Positions 56,939-64,000 of a stretch of DNA of 64,000 bases are shown here, in pieces. The DNA comes from Tatumella morbirosei (GTDB lineage: Bacteria; Pseudomonadota; Gammaproteobacteria; Enterobacterales; Enterobacteriaceae). The first letter of the stretch is position 1, and the number at the start of each line of letters is the position of its first letter. The position numbers and the translations under genes were made by a program. The stretch lies in contig NZ_JPKR02000004.1 in NCBI RefSeq assembly GCF_000757425.2, positions 1 through 64,000 of the forward strand, written 5' to 3'. The notes below the pieces were generated by a model. That model was given only the letters and a program-made list of their open reading frames with translations, had not been told where the DNA came from and searched no databases.

Positions 56939-57168
56939 ATCGCCGGACAACGGGGCGTTGGTTATTATGGCAGGCCGCCAGACTGGCTGAAAAGGTCGGT
57001 AAAGGTAACTCAGGCCTGAGGGTTAAAGCACTTATCACTGAACCGTCGGTACTCATTGTGGTCAGGGTGAACCCGGGGCATTCCACCCCGGGATCATCTG
57101 CATCTGAAACTGATTTAGGTTATTCGCCGGAAAAACGGCCGGTAACAAAGACCGACCGATGTCTGCTG
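56939..57168. other. Convergent gap with CCCGGGG hairpin
   Basis: CCCGGGG near 57070 and CCCCGGG near 57084 form a strong stem around CATTCCA, placed between two converging operons. No T-run follows; it may still end transcription. Nothing else is evident. Confidence 0.4.
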
Positions 57169-59019
57169 TTAACTGTTTTCGCTCTGTCTGCTCACCTCAT
57201 TATGCAAACCTTCATCGGTGCCTTTCCAACCATGTAAACGTACATTGTTCAGATGTTGCTGGTCATCAATAATCAGAGAGCTGACCAGGTTATGGCCGTC
57301 TTTTAGCATACTGGCGCGGGTATCGAAATCGGTTTCCCCTTCAGCCAGTTGCAGCATCATCTGGCTGTTGTATCGCCGGAAAATATCGGTCATCTCTTTC
57401 GCTTCATACGGACCAATACCCAGTTCCGTCAGTGCCCGGCGGCTGATATTCAGGGCGCTTTCGAAAACTTCACGTTCAGGAAACTCAACTCCGGCTTTAT
57501 GCAGTGCGATAAAGTGTTCCACATCCCGGGCACGAGCCAGCTGTTTCAGATTCGGGAAGCTCTCTCTGGCCATTTCGGTCAGTGCCAGACTGTTCTGCGG
57601 ATCATCAATCGCATTGATCAGCAGTTTCGCGCTGCCGGCACCGGCCGCTTCCAGCAGATCCTCACGGGTGGCATCACCGTAGTAAACCCGCATCCCCAGT
57701 TTGCGTAGTGTTTCGATATGGTCCGGGTCATGATCCAGAACCACGACATTGATTTTGGCTGCCAGCAGCATACGTCCCGCAATCTGACCGAAACGACCGA
57801 AGCCTGCAATAATTACCGCCGGATTTTCGTCTTCTATAGTATCAGCCGGCAGGTCATTACCCTGACCCCCTTTCTCTGTACGGGATACCAGCACCAGCAG
57901 CAATGGAGTCACCGCCATCGATAAGGCGGCCGCAAGGATCAGCGCCTTAGACCAGTTATCGTCCAGCACCTGTGCGCTGTGAGCGGCACCGAATACTACA
58001 AAGGCAAACTCACTGCCTTGTCCCAGCAGTACCACATACCAGCGCCGTTGTAACCGTGAAATGCGGGTGATTTTTGCCACAATCCATAGGGAAACCATCT
58101 TAAATACCAGAAAACCGACCAGCAGGATGATAATCCGCAGGGGATCGTGGATCAGGGTACCAAAGTCGATCGACATTCCAACGCCAATAAAGAACAGGCC
58201 CAGTAATAAGCCTTTGAACGGCTGAATATCGCTTTCCAGCGCATGGCGGTATTCGGAACTGGCCAGCAAAACCCCGGCGAGAAACGCGCCCATCGCCATC
58301 GACAGCCCGGCGTGTTCCAGCAGGATGCCAAATCCGAAGACTAAAAACAGAGCGATGGCACTGAACACTTCCCGCAATCCGGAACGGGCGACAAAGCGCA
58401 GTAACGGACGGGTGACATAACGGCCCAACAGCACGACGATCACCAGCGTGATAATCACTTTGACGGTGGAGATCAGCACGGAGTGCAGATCCATTGCACC
58501 GCCACCTCCGGCCAGTAACGGGATCATGGCGACTAACGGAATAGCGGCAATGTCCTGGAACAGTAATACCGAAAATGCAGAGCGGCCCACCGGGGAGATA
58601 GTCAGGTTACGTTCTGCCATGGCGGCCATAGCAATGGCGGTGGAGGAGAGCGCCAGCGTCAGCCCGACCAGAATGGCCACCGGCCAGCCCAGCCCTAACA
58701 GATGACACAACACCGCCAGGAACCCCCCGCAGATCACCATCTGCAGGCTGCCACTACCGAACACCTGGCGGCGGATACTCCATAGCCGTTTCGGGTCCAT
58801 CTCCAGACCGATAATAAACAGCATCAGAACCACACCGATTTCAGCGAAGTTAAGGATGCTTTCCACATCAGAGACCAGCCGCAGCCCCCAGGGGCCGATA
58901 ATACAGCCGGCAATCAGATAACCCAGTACCGAACCCAGCCCGAGCCGTACGGCTATTGGCACAATTAATGCCGCGGATCCCAGATAAATCAGGACCTCCA
59001 GCATATTCTGACTATCCAT
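57169..59019 (-). CDS. kefC: Glutathione-regulated potassium efflux protein KefC
   Basis: A 616-residue K+/H+ antiporter. The membrane part (~1-380) matches E. coli KefC nearly word for word at [27 protein letters not shown], and [20 protein letters not shown]. The cytoplasmic KTN domain begins [20 protein letters not shown] (~408-427), binding nucleotide and glutathione, with [20 protein letters not shown] following. Efflux is triggered by glutathione adducts of electrophiles. It overlaps the end of kefF by eight bases. The C-terminal ~60 residues diverge from E. coli KefC. Confidence 0.92.
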   Translation of the reverse strand: MDSQNMLEVLIYLGSAALIVPIAVRLGLGSVLGYLIAGCIIGPWGLRLVSDVESILNFAEIGVVLMLFIIGLEMDPKRLWSIRRQVFGSGSLQMVICGGFLAVLCHLLGLGWPVAILVGLTLALSSTAIAMAAMAERNLTISPVGRSAFSVLLFQDIAAIPLVAMIPLLAGGGGAMDLHSVLISTVKVIITLVIVVLLGRYVTRPLLRFVARSGLREVFSAIALFLVFGFGILLEHAGLSMAMGAFLAGVLLASSEYRHALESDIQPFKGLLLGLFFIGVGMSIDFGTLIHDPLRIIILLVGFLVFKMVSLWIVAKITRISRLQRRWYVVLLGQGSEFAFVVFGAAHSAQVLDDNWSKALILAAALSMAVTPLLLVLVSRTEKGGQGNDLPADTIEDENPAVIIAGFGRFGQIAGRMLLAAKINVVVLDHDPDHIETLRKLGMRVYYGDATREDLLEAAGAGSAKLLINAIDDPQNSLALTEMARESFPNLKQLARARDVEHFIALHKAGVEFPEREVFESALNISRRALTELGIGPYEAKEMTDIFRRYNSQMMLQLAEGETDFDTRASMLKDGHNLVSSLIIDDQQHLNNVRLHGWKGTDEGLHNEVSRQSENS

Positions 59020-59542
59020 GATTCTGCTCCTTCCACGCTTCCAGACGATTCCGGTACTGTACTGCCTGCTGTTTCAAATCGTTATCATCACTGATAAACG
59101 CATTGTGCATGGTAAAGGGTGGGAGCCATTTCATACCGCAGTACAGAGCGGTGGCTTGTATTGGTTGTGCCAGTACCCCGAAACCCGGGTGATCCCCGAG
59201 ACTAAAATGGTTGAGATTTCCTCCGGTGGTCACTGCCCACATCAGCGATTTTCCCTGTAACTGACGGCCGTTATGACCATAAGCCCAGCCATGAGTCAGC
59301 ACTTTATCCAGCCATAATTTCAGCAGTGGTGGCATGCTGTACCACTGCATCGGATGTTGCAGAATCACCAGGCTGGCTTCAGATAACAGCTGTTGTTCGC
59401 GGGTAATATCAATCGCGAAATCCGGGTAGTTATCGTACAACGAATGAATCTTTACGTAGGGCAGATCTTTGACCTGTTCCAGCATAAAGCGGTTCGCGTG
59501 CGAGTAGCCCGGATAAGGATGTGCATAGATAATCAGAATCAC
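59012..59542 (-). CDS. kefF: KefC ancillary quinone oxidoreductase KefF
   Basis: A 176-residue flavodoxin-fold NAD(P)H oxidoreductase needed for full KefC activity. It shows [20 protein letters not shown] at the start, [20 protein letters not shown] in the middle and [20 protein letters not shown] place the start at GTG 59542, which has GGGG six bases upstream and matches the E. coli start; ATG 59554 has no ribosome site. It overlaps kefC by eight bases. Confidence 0.92.
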   Translation of the reverse strand: MILIIYAHPYPGYSHANRFMLEQVKDLPYVKIHSLYDNYPDFAIDITREQQLLSEASLVILQHPMQWYSMPPLLKLWLDKVLTHGWAYGHNGRQLQGKSLMWAVTTGGNLNHFSLGDHPGFGVLAQPIQATALYCGMKWLPPFTMHNAFISDDNDLKQQAVQYRNRLEAWKEQNHG

Positions 59543-59554
59543 AAAAATCCCCAT

Positions 59555-60142
59555 TGGAAAAAAGATATCAAAAAGAAAACCAGTAACTTTTACTACAATA
59601 TAGCCAGATTTAACTTCAGCGGTGACTAAAATTCAGGGTGACGGAAAATATTGCCGTTACTGCGTCACAGCCCGTTGCAAGGACAGGAAAGCGGACACCA
59701 TCAGGACAGGGACTGAAGCCCTGCACGGACAGCCACAGAAGATGATGTCCGTGTTCAATGACAGACGAAATTGCCAGGATAATTAATTATTCTCAGCCAG
59801 ATGATTCATTTCAGAGGTGATAATAACTCATGAGATTTCCGGGCAGCTCCGGGCGGGATCGGATAATCAGATAAAGGTTATTTTCTGACAGTCACATCCC
59901 TCTGCCATCACTGTAACATTCACTGGCAGTGATATACACCCGAATAACAGAACAGGTATATTTCATCCTGGGCAATGATTTTCGTGCGAAATAGTTTGCA
60001 TACCGGCCGGAAAAAGTCGCTTCTACTGTAAATTAATGTAAATTACGCGGAGATATTAAGAATTCGTTAATTTGCTATTCATTTTTCTTAGGTATTTACG
60101 CTATAAATTTCTTATCCCCGTTGACTCCCGAGAAATCTGCCG
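59555..60142. other. Intergenic region with two hairpins rich in GGA
   Basis: Two structured elements are visible. GTGACG (59638-59643) pairs with CGTCAC (59663-59668). CGGACACCATC (59692-59702) pairs with GATGATGTCCG (59741-59751) with one mismatch, enclosing CAGGG/CCCTG (59707-59723). At least six GGA motifs lie between 59680 and 59730. This could be a small RNA or a relic repeat. The AT-rich stretch from 60040 to 60130 probably holds the nlpC promoter. Confidence 0.35.
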
Positions 60143-60688
60143 ATGATCAATTCTGCGCCCGTTAAAATTATCGCCTGTCTGTTGTTTTGTGCTCTGGCAG
60201 GTTGTTCATCGAAACCCCGGCAAACCGTCACTGTGGCGGCCAACACTCAAAACGGTCAGCAGCCGGATCTTATCCCCGTGATAGCCGCGTTACATGACCA
60301 GATGCATTCGTGGGAGGGCACCAAATATCAGTGGGGCGGAACACAACTGACTGGCGTGGATTGTTCCGGCTTTGTCTGGCGTACCCTGAAAGACCGTTTT
60401 AATATCCCGATGGAACGTGTCACTACCAAAGAATTAATCAATATGGGTAAACCTGTCGCCCAGGCCAATTTATTACCCGGGGATCTGGTCTTTTTCCGGA
60501 TTAAAAATGAATTACATGTGGGCTTCTATGATACCGACAGACATTTCCTTCATGCCTCCGTCAGCCGGGGCGTTGTTCGTTCCTCACTGAATAATCCTTA
60601 CTGGAAATCAGTCTATCTTGAAGCTCGCCGTCTGCCTCGCGAATACAATTCTCAAATCAGTTTTAATTACGGGAATAAAATGGGCTGA
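60143..60688 (+). CDS. nlpC: NlpC/P60-family lipoprotein
   Basis: A 181-residue outer-membrane lipoprotein. The lipobox LAGC ends at Cys21. The NlpC/P60 peptidase domain (~45-165) has the catalytic Cys74 in GVDCSGFVWRTL, His125 in ELHVGFYDT and His137 in HFLHAS, so the active site is intact. The sequence fits E. coli NlpC (SWEGTKYQWGG; LLPGDLVFF; RSSLNNPYWK) better than MepS. It is about 25 residues longer than E. coli NlpC, with extra residues at both ends. It would cleave cell-wall peptides. Confidence 0.88.
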   Translation: MINSAPVKIIACLLFCALAGCSSKPRQTVTVAANTQNGQQPDLIPVIAALHDQMHSWEGTKYQWGGTQLTGVDCSGFVWRTLKDRFNIPMERVTTKELINMGKPVAQANLLPGDLVFFRIKNELHVGFYDTDRHFLHASVSRGVVRSSLNNPYWKSVYLEARRLPREYNSQISFNYGNKMG

Positions 60689-60696
60689 TATTGCCA

Positions 60697-60717
60697 CCGG
60701 CAGAAAATAACTGCCGG
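60697..60717. other. Hairpin between nlpC and hutF
   Basis: CCGGCAG (60697-60703) pairs with CTGCCGG (60711-60717) around AAAATAA. It lies between convergent genes and probably serves as a terminator, without a T-run on either side. Confidence 0.5.
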
Positions 60718-60737
60718 CAGCGAGATATTGTTACGAA

Positions 60738-62099
60738 TCAACCGGCCAGTTGCTGCATAATCCGGATAAATTCCTGTTTCAGGAATTCGTCATCCTGATG
60801 ACGGCCTTCCTGAATCACCCAGCGTCCTCCGGTCATCACATGCCGGACCGGATTGGTCGCACAGGCAAAAATCCAACGGTTCAGCAGCATGTTGTCTTCC
60901 GCTGTGGCAATAAAAGGATCTTCGTGGTTTAGTACCAGTAAGTCAGCACGATAACCGACTTCAATCCGGCCAGTTTGTTGACCAAGAGCCTGTGATCCGC
61001 CCTGCAATGCCCCTTGGTAAAGCACATTGCCGATGAAGGGCTGTTGTGGAGTGGCCAGTCGGTTGCGCCGCTGGTGCTGTAATCGTTGTCCATATTCAAA
61101 CCAGCGTAAATCTTCGCTGACACTAACACTGATATGGCTGTCCGAACCAATGCCCCACACACCGTCCCGTGCAATGTATCTCTGGCCCGGGAAAATGCCA
61201 TCTCCCAGATTGGCTTCTGTTGTCAGGCACAGTCCGGCCACCGCTCGTGAATCTGCGATGGTATCGGTTTCACGGTCCGTCAGATGGGTTGCGTGGATCA
61301 GGCACCAGTGCTTATCAACCTGAAAATGGTTATACAGCCATTCCACCGGGCGCTGGCCACTCCAGCTCAGGCAGTCATCAACCTCTTTTTGTTGCTCAGC
61401 AATATGAATATGAATCGGTTGAGGGTGAGAAGTGGCGGCCAGTACTTCCGTAATTTGTTCCGGGGTTACTGCCCGAAGTGAATGGAAGCAGATGCCGGTA
61501 CGCTGCATCGGAATCGCGGCTAATTTTTGACTCAGCTTGTCATGAAGTGACAGGTAGCTTTCGGTATCATGAATAAAACGTTTCTGGCCCGGTGATGCTG
61601 TCTGGCCGCCGAATCCGGCATAACTGTAAAGAACCGGCAGCAGTGTCAGGCCAATTCCTGCCTGACGAGCGGCTTCAGAAATACGCAGAGCCATCTCTTC
61701 ATGACGTGGATACCGGTTACCCAGAAGATCGTGATGCAGATAATGGAACTCGGCCACGGACGTATAACCCGCTTTGAGCATTTCGGTATACAAATAACGG
61801 GCAATAATTTCGGTTTGTTGAGGAGTAATCTTTGCCACCAGACGGTACATGAGATCACGCCAACTCCAGAAACTATCGGCAGGGTCTGCGGCGACTTCGG
61901 TCAGTCCCGCCATTGCACGCTGGAAAGCATGAGAATGCAGGTTAGGCATGCCTGGCACCACTACCTCACCCAACGGATTTCCTTCCGGCTGCGCATCCGG
62001 GGTGACAGAGGCGATATCACCATTATCATAAACCGTAATCCGGACGTTTTTTGCCCAGCCCTCGGGAAGTAATGCTTTTTTTGCAAACCAGACAGCCAT
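60738..62099 (-). CDS. hutF: Formimidoylglutamate deiminase
   Basis: A 453-residue amidohydrolase. Metal-binding motif LHSHAFQRAMAGL near residue 60, a His region in PIHIHIAEQQKEVDDC, and GSDSHISVSVSEDLRW with the catalytic Asp match HutF, which converts N-formimidoyl-glutamate to N-formyl-glutamate and ammonia in the five-step histidine pathway. I start it at ATG 62099 because AAGGGAC is well placed; an ATG 33 bases upstream lies inside the HutC operator. It faces away from hutC. Confidence 0.9.
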   Translation of the reverse strand: MAVWFAKKALLPEGWAKNVRITVYDNGDIASVTPDAQPEGNPLGEVVVPGMPNLHSHAFQRAMAGLTEVAADPADSFWSWRDLMYRLVAKITPQQTEIIARYLYTEMLKAGYTSVAEFHYLHHDLLGNRYPRHEEMALRISEAARQAGIGLTLLPVLYSYAGFGGQTASPGQKRFIHDTESYLSLHDKLSQKLAAIPMQRTGICFHSLRAVTPEQITEVLAATSHPQPIHIHIAEQQKEVDDCLSWSGQRPVEWLYNHFQVDKHWCLIHATHLTDRETDTIADSRAVAGLCLTTEANLGDGIFPGQRYIARDGVWGIGSDSHISVSVSEDLRWFEYGQRLQHQRRNRLATPQQPFIGNVLYQGALQGGSQALGQQTGRIEVGYRADLLVLNHEDPFIATAEDNMLLNRWIFACATNPVRHVMTGGRWVIQEGRHQDDEFLKQEFIRIMQQLAG

Positions 62100-62121
62100 C
62101 TTCTGTCCCTTCGGATTAATT

Positions 62122-62147
62122 TGTATATACATGTACTTATATATACA
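62122..62147. promoter_or_regulatory. Paired HutC operator between hutF and hutC
   Basis: Two copies of the HutC-type palindrome stand 16 bp apart: TGTATATACA (62122-62131, perfect palindrome) and TATATATACA (62138-62147). HutC repressors of the GntR family bind such sites and are released by urocanate. The pair lies between the divergent hutF and hutC starts and so would control both. Confidence 0.75.
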
Positions 62148-62199
62148 TCTAATTAGGCATGGAGTAAACTGCGTTTGTTACTACATTGAGGATTGATAA

Positions 62200-62961
62200 A
62201 TGGAACAGTCAGATCAGGAAAAAATTCTCCTTATGGGCGAACCGCCGGGCATTCCTGCTCCGTTTTATGAGCGGGTTAAGGCGATGATCAAGACTAAAAT
62301 TCATAGCGGTACATGGCCGGTCAATTTTCGGGTTCCTTCTGAGAGTGAACTGGTCAATTTATTTGGCTACAGCCGGATGACCATCAACCGGGCACTGCGT
62401 GAACTCACTTCTGAAGGGCTGCTGGTCCGGATGCAGGGAGTAGGGACATTTGTAGCCGAAATCCGTGGCCAGTCGGCTCTGCTGGAAATTAATAATATTG
62501 CCGATGAGATTACCAGCAGAGGTCATCGTCATCATTCCAGAGTCTTCCGTCTGACAGAAATCGCGGCTGATGCCCAGCAGGCGTTGAGTTTTGAAATGCA
62601 AAAAGGAAGCCGCCTGTACCATTCTCTGATCTGTCACTATGAAAATGGCGTTCCGGTGATGTTGGAAGACCGGTTGGTCAACAGCCAGGTGGTTCCTGAC
62701 TATTTACAGCAGGACTTTACCCGAATTACCCCGAATGCCTATCTTTCCTCAATTGCCCCTATTGTTGAGGGTGAACATGTTATCGAAGCGATTAATGTCA
62801 GTCGTACCGAGAGCACTTATCTTGAGATAGACGAAATTACTCCTTGTCTGCTGGTGAACCGTCGTACCTGGACCGGGCATCAGGAGAAAAAAATCGTGAC
62901 CAGCGTCAGGTTGGTATATCCGGGGCCACGTTACCGACTGGAAGGGAGCATGCGTAAATGA
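62200..62961 (+). CDS. hutC: Histidine utilisation repressor HutC
   Basis: A 253-residue GntR/HutC regulator. The winged helix-turn-helix spans ~20-90 (RVPSESELVNLFGYSRMTIN, then RALRELTSEGLLVRMQGVGT), and the UTRA ligand domain follows (HHSRVFRLTEIAADAQQALS; PVMLEDRLVNSQVVPDYL). It senses urocanate. GAGGA ribosome site; it overlaps hutD by four bases. It regulates its own operon and hutF through the paired operator just upstream. Confidence 0.92.
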   Translation: MEQSDQEKILLMGEPPGIPAPFYERVKAMIKTKIHSGTWPVNFRVPSESELVNLFGYSRMTINRALRELTSEGLLVRMQGVGTFVAEIRGQSALLEINNIADEITSRGHRHHSRVFRLTEIAADAQQALSFEMQKGSRLYHSLICHYENGVPVMLEDRLVNSQVVPDYLQQDFTRITPNAYLSSIAPIVEGEHVIEAINVSRTESTYLEIDEITPCLLVNRRTWTGHQEKKIVTSVRLVYPGPRYRLEGSMRK

Positions 62962-63530
62962 TCCGCGTACTGCGCTTTCAGGATGTGACTGTGATGCCAT
63001 GGAAAAATGGCCAGGGAGAAACCCGGGAAATCTGTAAGTCCGGAGAACCGCAAGGAGAATATGATTGGCGAATTTCTGTGGCTACGATCAGCCAGTCCGG
63101 ACCGTTTTCCCGCTTCGACGGCTATCTGCGTAATATCAGTGTGCTGGAAGGCGGAGGAATGCATCTGGACATTGACGGTCAGCCCGGGGCGCTTATCCGG
63201 CCATTTTGTGCCACCGATTTTTCAGGAACATCGCAGGTTTATTGCCGGGTGATTGACGGGCCTTTGCTGGATTTTAATGTGATTTACCGCGCAGACAGAT
63301 TTCGGGCAACCGTTAACTGGAGCGATCTGGCTGAATGGCACTATGAAGGCGGAACCCGGTTATTGCTGAATGCCGGTGCCAGCCTGAAGGTACACTGCGG
63401 CGGAGAGCAGTTTTTACTGCAGCGCTATGACTGTCTGTTGAGCGACGATGAAGAGGTATTGACGGTCAGCGATTTCCCCGGCACATCCTTTGCCAGGGTT
63501 ACGCTGTCTGAAATCAGCCACAGTCAGTAA
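62958..63530 (+). CDS. hutD: HutD-family protein
   Basis: A 190-residue cupin-type protein. VMPWKNGQGETREICKS near the start and FDWRIS-like YDWRISVATISQSGPFSRF (~35-53) are the HutD signature. HutD is found in hut clusters and is thought to buffer histidine breakdown by binding a pathway intermediate such as formylglutamate, though its precise role is unsettled. It overlaps hutC and ends seven bases before the convergent hutH stop. Confidence 0.88.
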   Translation: MIRVLRFQDVTVMPWKNGQGETREICKSGEPQGEYDWRISVATISQSGPFSRFDGYLRNISVLEGGGMHLDIDGQPGALIRPFCATDFSGTSQVYCRVIDGPLLDFNVIYRADRFRATVNWSDLAEWHYEGGTRLLLNAGASLKVHCGGEQFLLQRYDCLLSDDEEVLTVSDFPGTSFARVTLSEISHSQ

Positions 63531-63537
63531 AAATCAG

Positions 63538-64000
63538 TTACTGGCTGCTCAGATCCGTGAGTAGCCGGGCCAGTGTTCCTTCACGAATAAGACCACGGAC
63601 AGCCCGCATGTCCGGATAAACCGCGGTGTCCTGTTGCCGGAAAGGAACCTGTTTCCGGACCAGTGCCAGAGTGGCCTCACTGCCAACCGATGCTTTAAGT
63701 GGGCGGTGGAACTCCAGAGCCTGACAACCACAAAGTAACTCGATTCCAATAATATCCTCCGCATTCTCAACCGCTTTTAATGCTTTCCTCGCGGCAGATA
63801 CTCCCATGCTGATATGGTCTTCCTGACCGGCACAGGTAGAAACGGTATGAATGCTGGCAGGACCTGCGAGACTGCGATTATCCCCGGCCAGCGCCGCTGC
63901 GACATAGGGTGGGATCATCATGCCTGAAATCCCACTGCCCGGAGGCACCAGAAAGGCAGGTAATCCACTGAGCTGCGTATTAGTTATCCTGTCTGAACGT
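63538..64000 (-). CDS. hutH: Histidine ammonia-lyase, C-terminal part (runs off window)
   Basis: The minus strand is open from the right edge to the stop at 63538 (~153 residues). The sequence NTQLSGLPAFLVPPGSGISG, then PASIHTVSTCAGQEDHISMG (the conserved QEDHVSM motif) and the helical C-terminus belong to HutH, which converts histidine to urocanate. The MIO-forming Ala-Ser-Gly lies outside the window. It is convergent with hutD. Confidence 0.9.
   Translation of the reverse strand, partial: RSDRITNTQLSGLPAFLVPPGSGISGMMIPPYVAAALAGDNRSLAGPASIHTVSTCAGQEDHISMGVSAARKALKAVENAEDIIGIELLCGCQALEFHRPLKASVGSEATLALVRKQVPFRQQDTAVYPDMRAVRGLIREGTLARLLTDLSSQ

Overview
The window looks like a chromosomal segment of a member of the Enterobacterales, most likely near the Erwiniaceae (Pantoea/Erwinia-like). 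The basis is family content: hem/hmu heme uptake, iaaA-gsiABCD, kefFC, nlpC, ybeM, deoR and a tRNA-Ile2 all read like their E. coli counterparts, with dense coding and four-base overlaps. The genus is an inference; no marker gene fixes it.

Layout. 1-4766: the first ~1590 residues of a very large autotransporter on the minus strand, with about 13 tandem ~89-residue passenger repeats; its beta-barrel lies off the left edge. 4767-6600: a mostly non-coding, AT-rich stretch ending in a Fur box and a structured leader. 6610-12635: heme receptor, heme-handling protein and heme ABC importer in one direction. 12683-15221 (minus): PiT phosphate transporter and PPK2 polyphosphate kinase behind a PHO-box-like promoter. 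15412-17783: CorA-family transporter, a 52-residue small protein and a Gfo/Idh/MocA oxidoreductase. 17819-26299: a Cbl/CysB-like regulator divergent from a six-gene, overlapping operon (peptide-type ABC importer, luciferase-like monooxygenase, fused CMD/AhpD protein), which looks like an uncharacterised uptake-plus-oxidation pathway, perhaps for an organosulfur compound. 26637-33592: YceI-family protein, then iaaA-gsiABCD (glutathione and isoaspartyl-peptide use). 34182-39843: three-heme cytochrome c, [2Fe-2S] subunit, exported molybdopterin subunit, XdhC-type maturation protein and a MocA-type cytidylyltransferase, together a periplasmic dehydrogenase. 40006-47211: BudC-like reductase, YbeM, an M20 peptidase, DeoR, an acetamidase/formamidase coupled to an APC permease, and a PsiE-family protein.

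47460-~54100 is a genomic island next to a tRNA-Ile2(CAU) gene. It holds wrecked P2-like phage pieces (tail-sheath N-terminus, HNH nuclease tail, two tail-fibre-assembly C-termini), an AT-rich cassette ending in an orphan T6SS Hcp gene, a toxin C-terminal fragment followed by a WapI-like immunity gene, and three DUF1493 genes, at least two of them preceded by the ruin of a membrane-protein partner. This is the accessory part of the window and the best place to look for something undescribed.

54212-64000 returns to core-like content: a DUF969-DUF979-DUF2891 operon, kefF-kefC potassium efflux, an NlpC lipoprotein, and a histidine-utilisation cluster (hutF, hutC, hutD, start of hutH from its 3' end) with a paired HutC operator.
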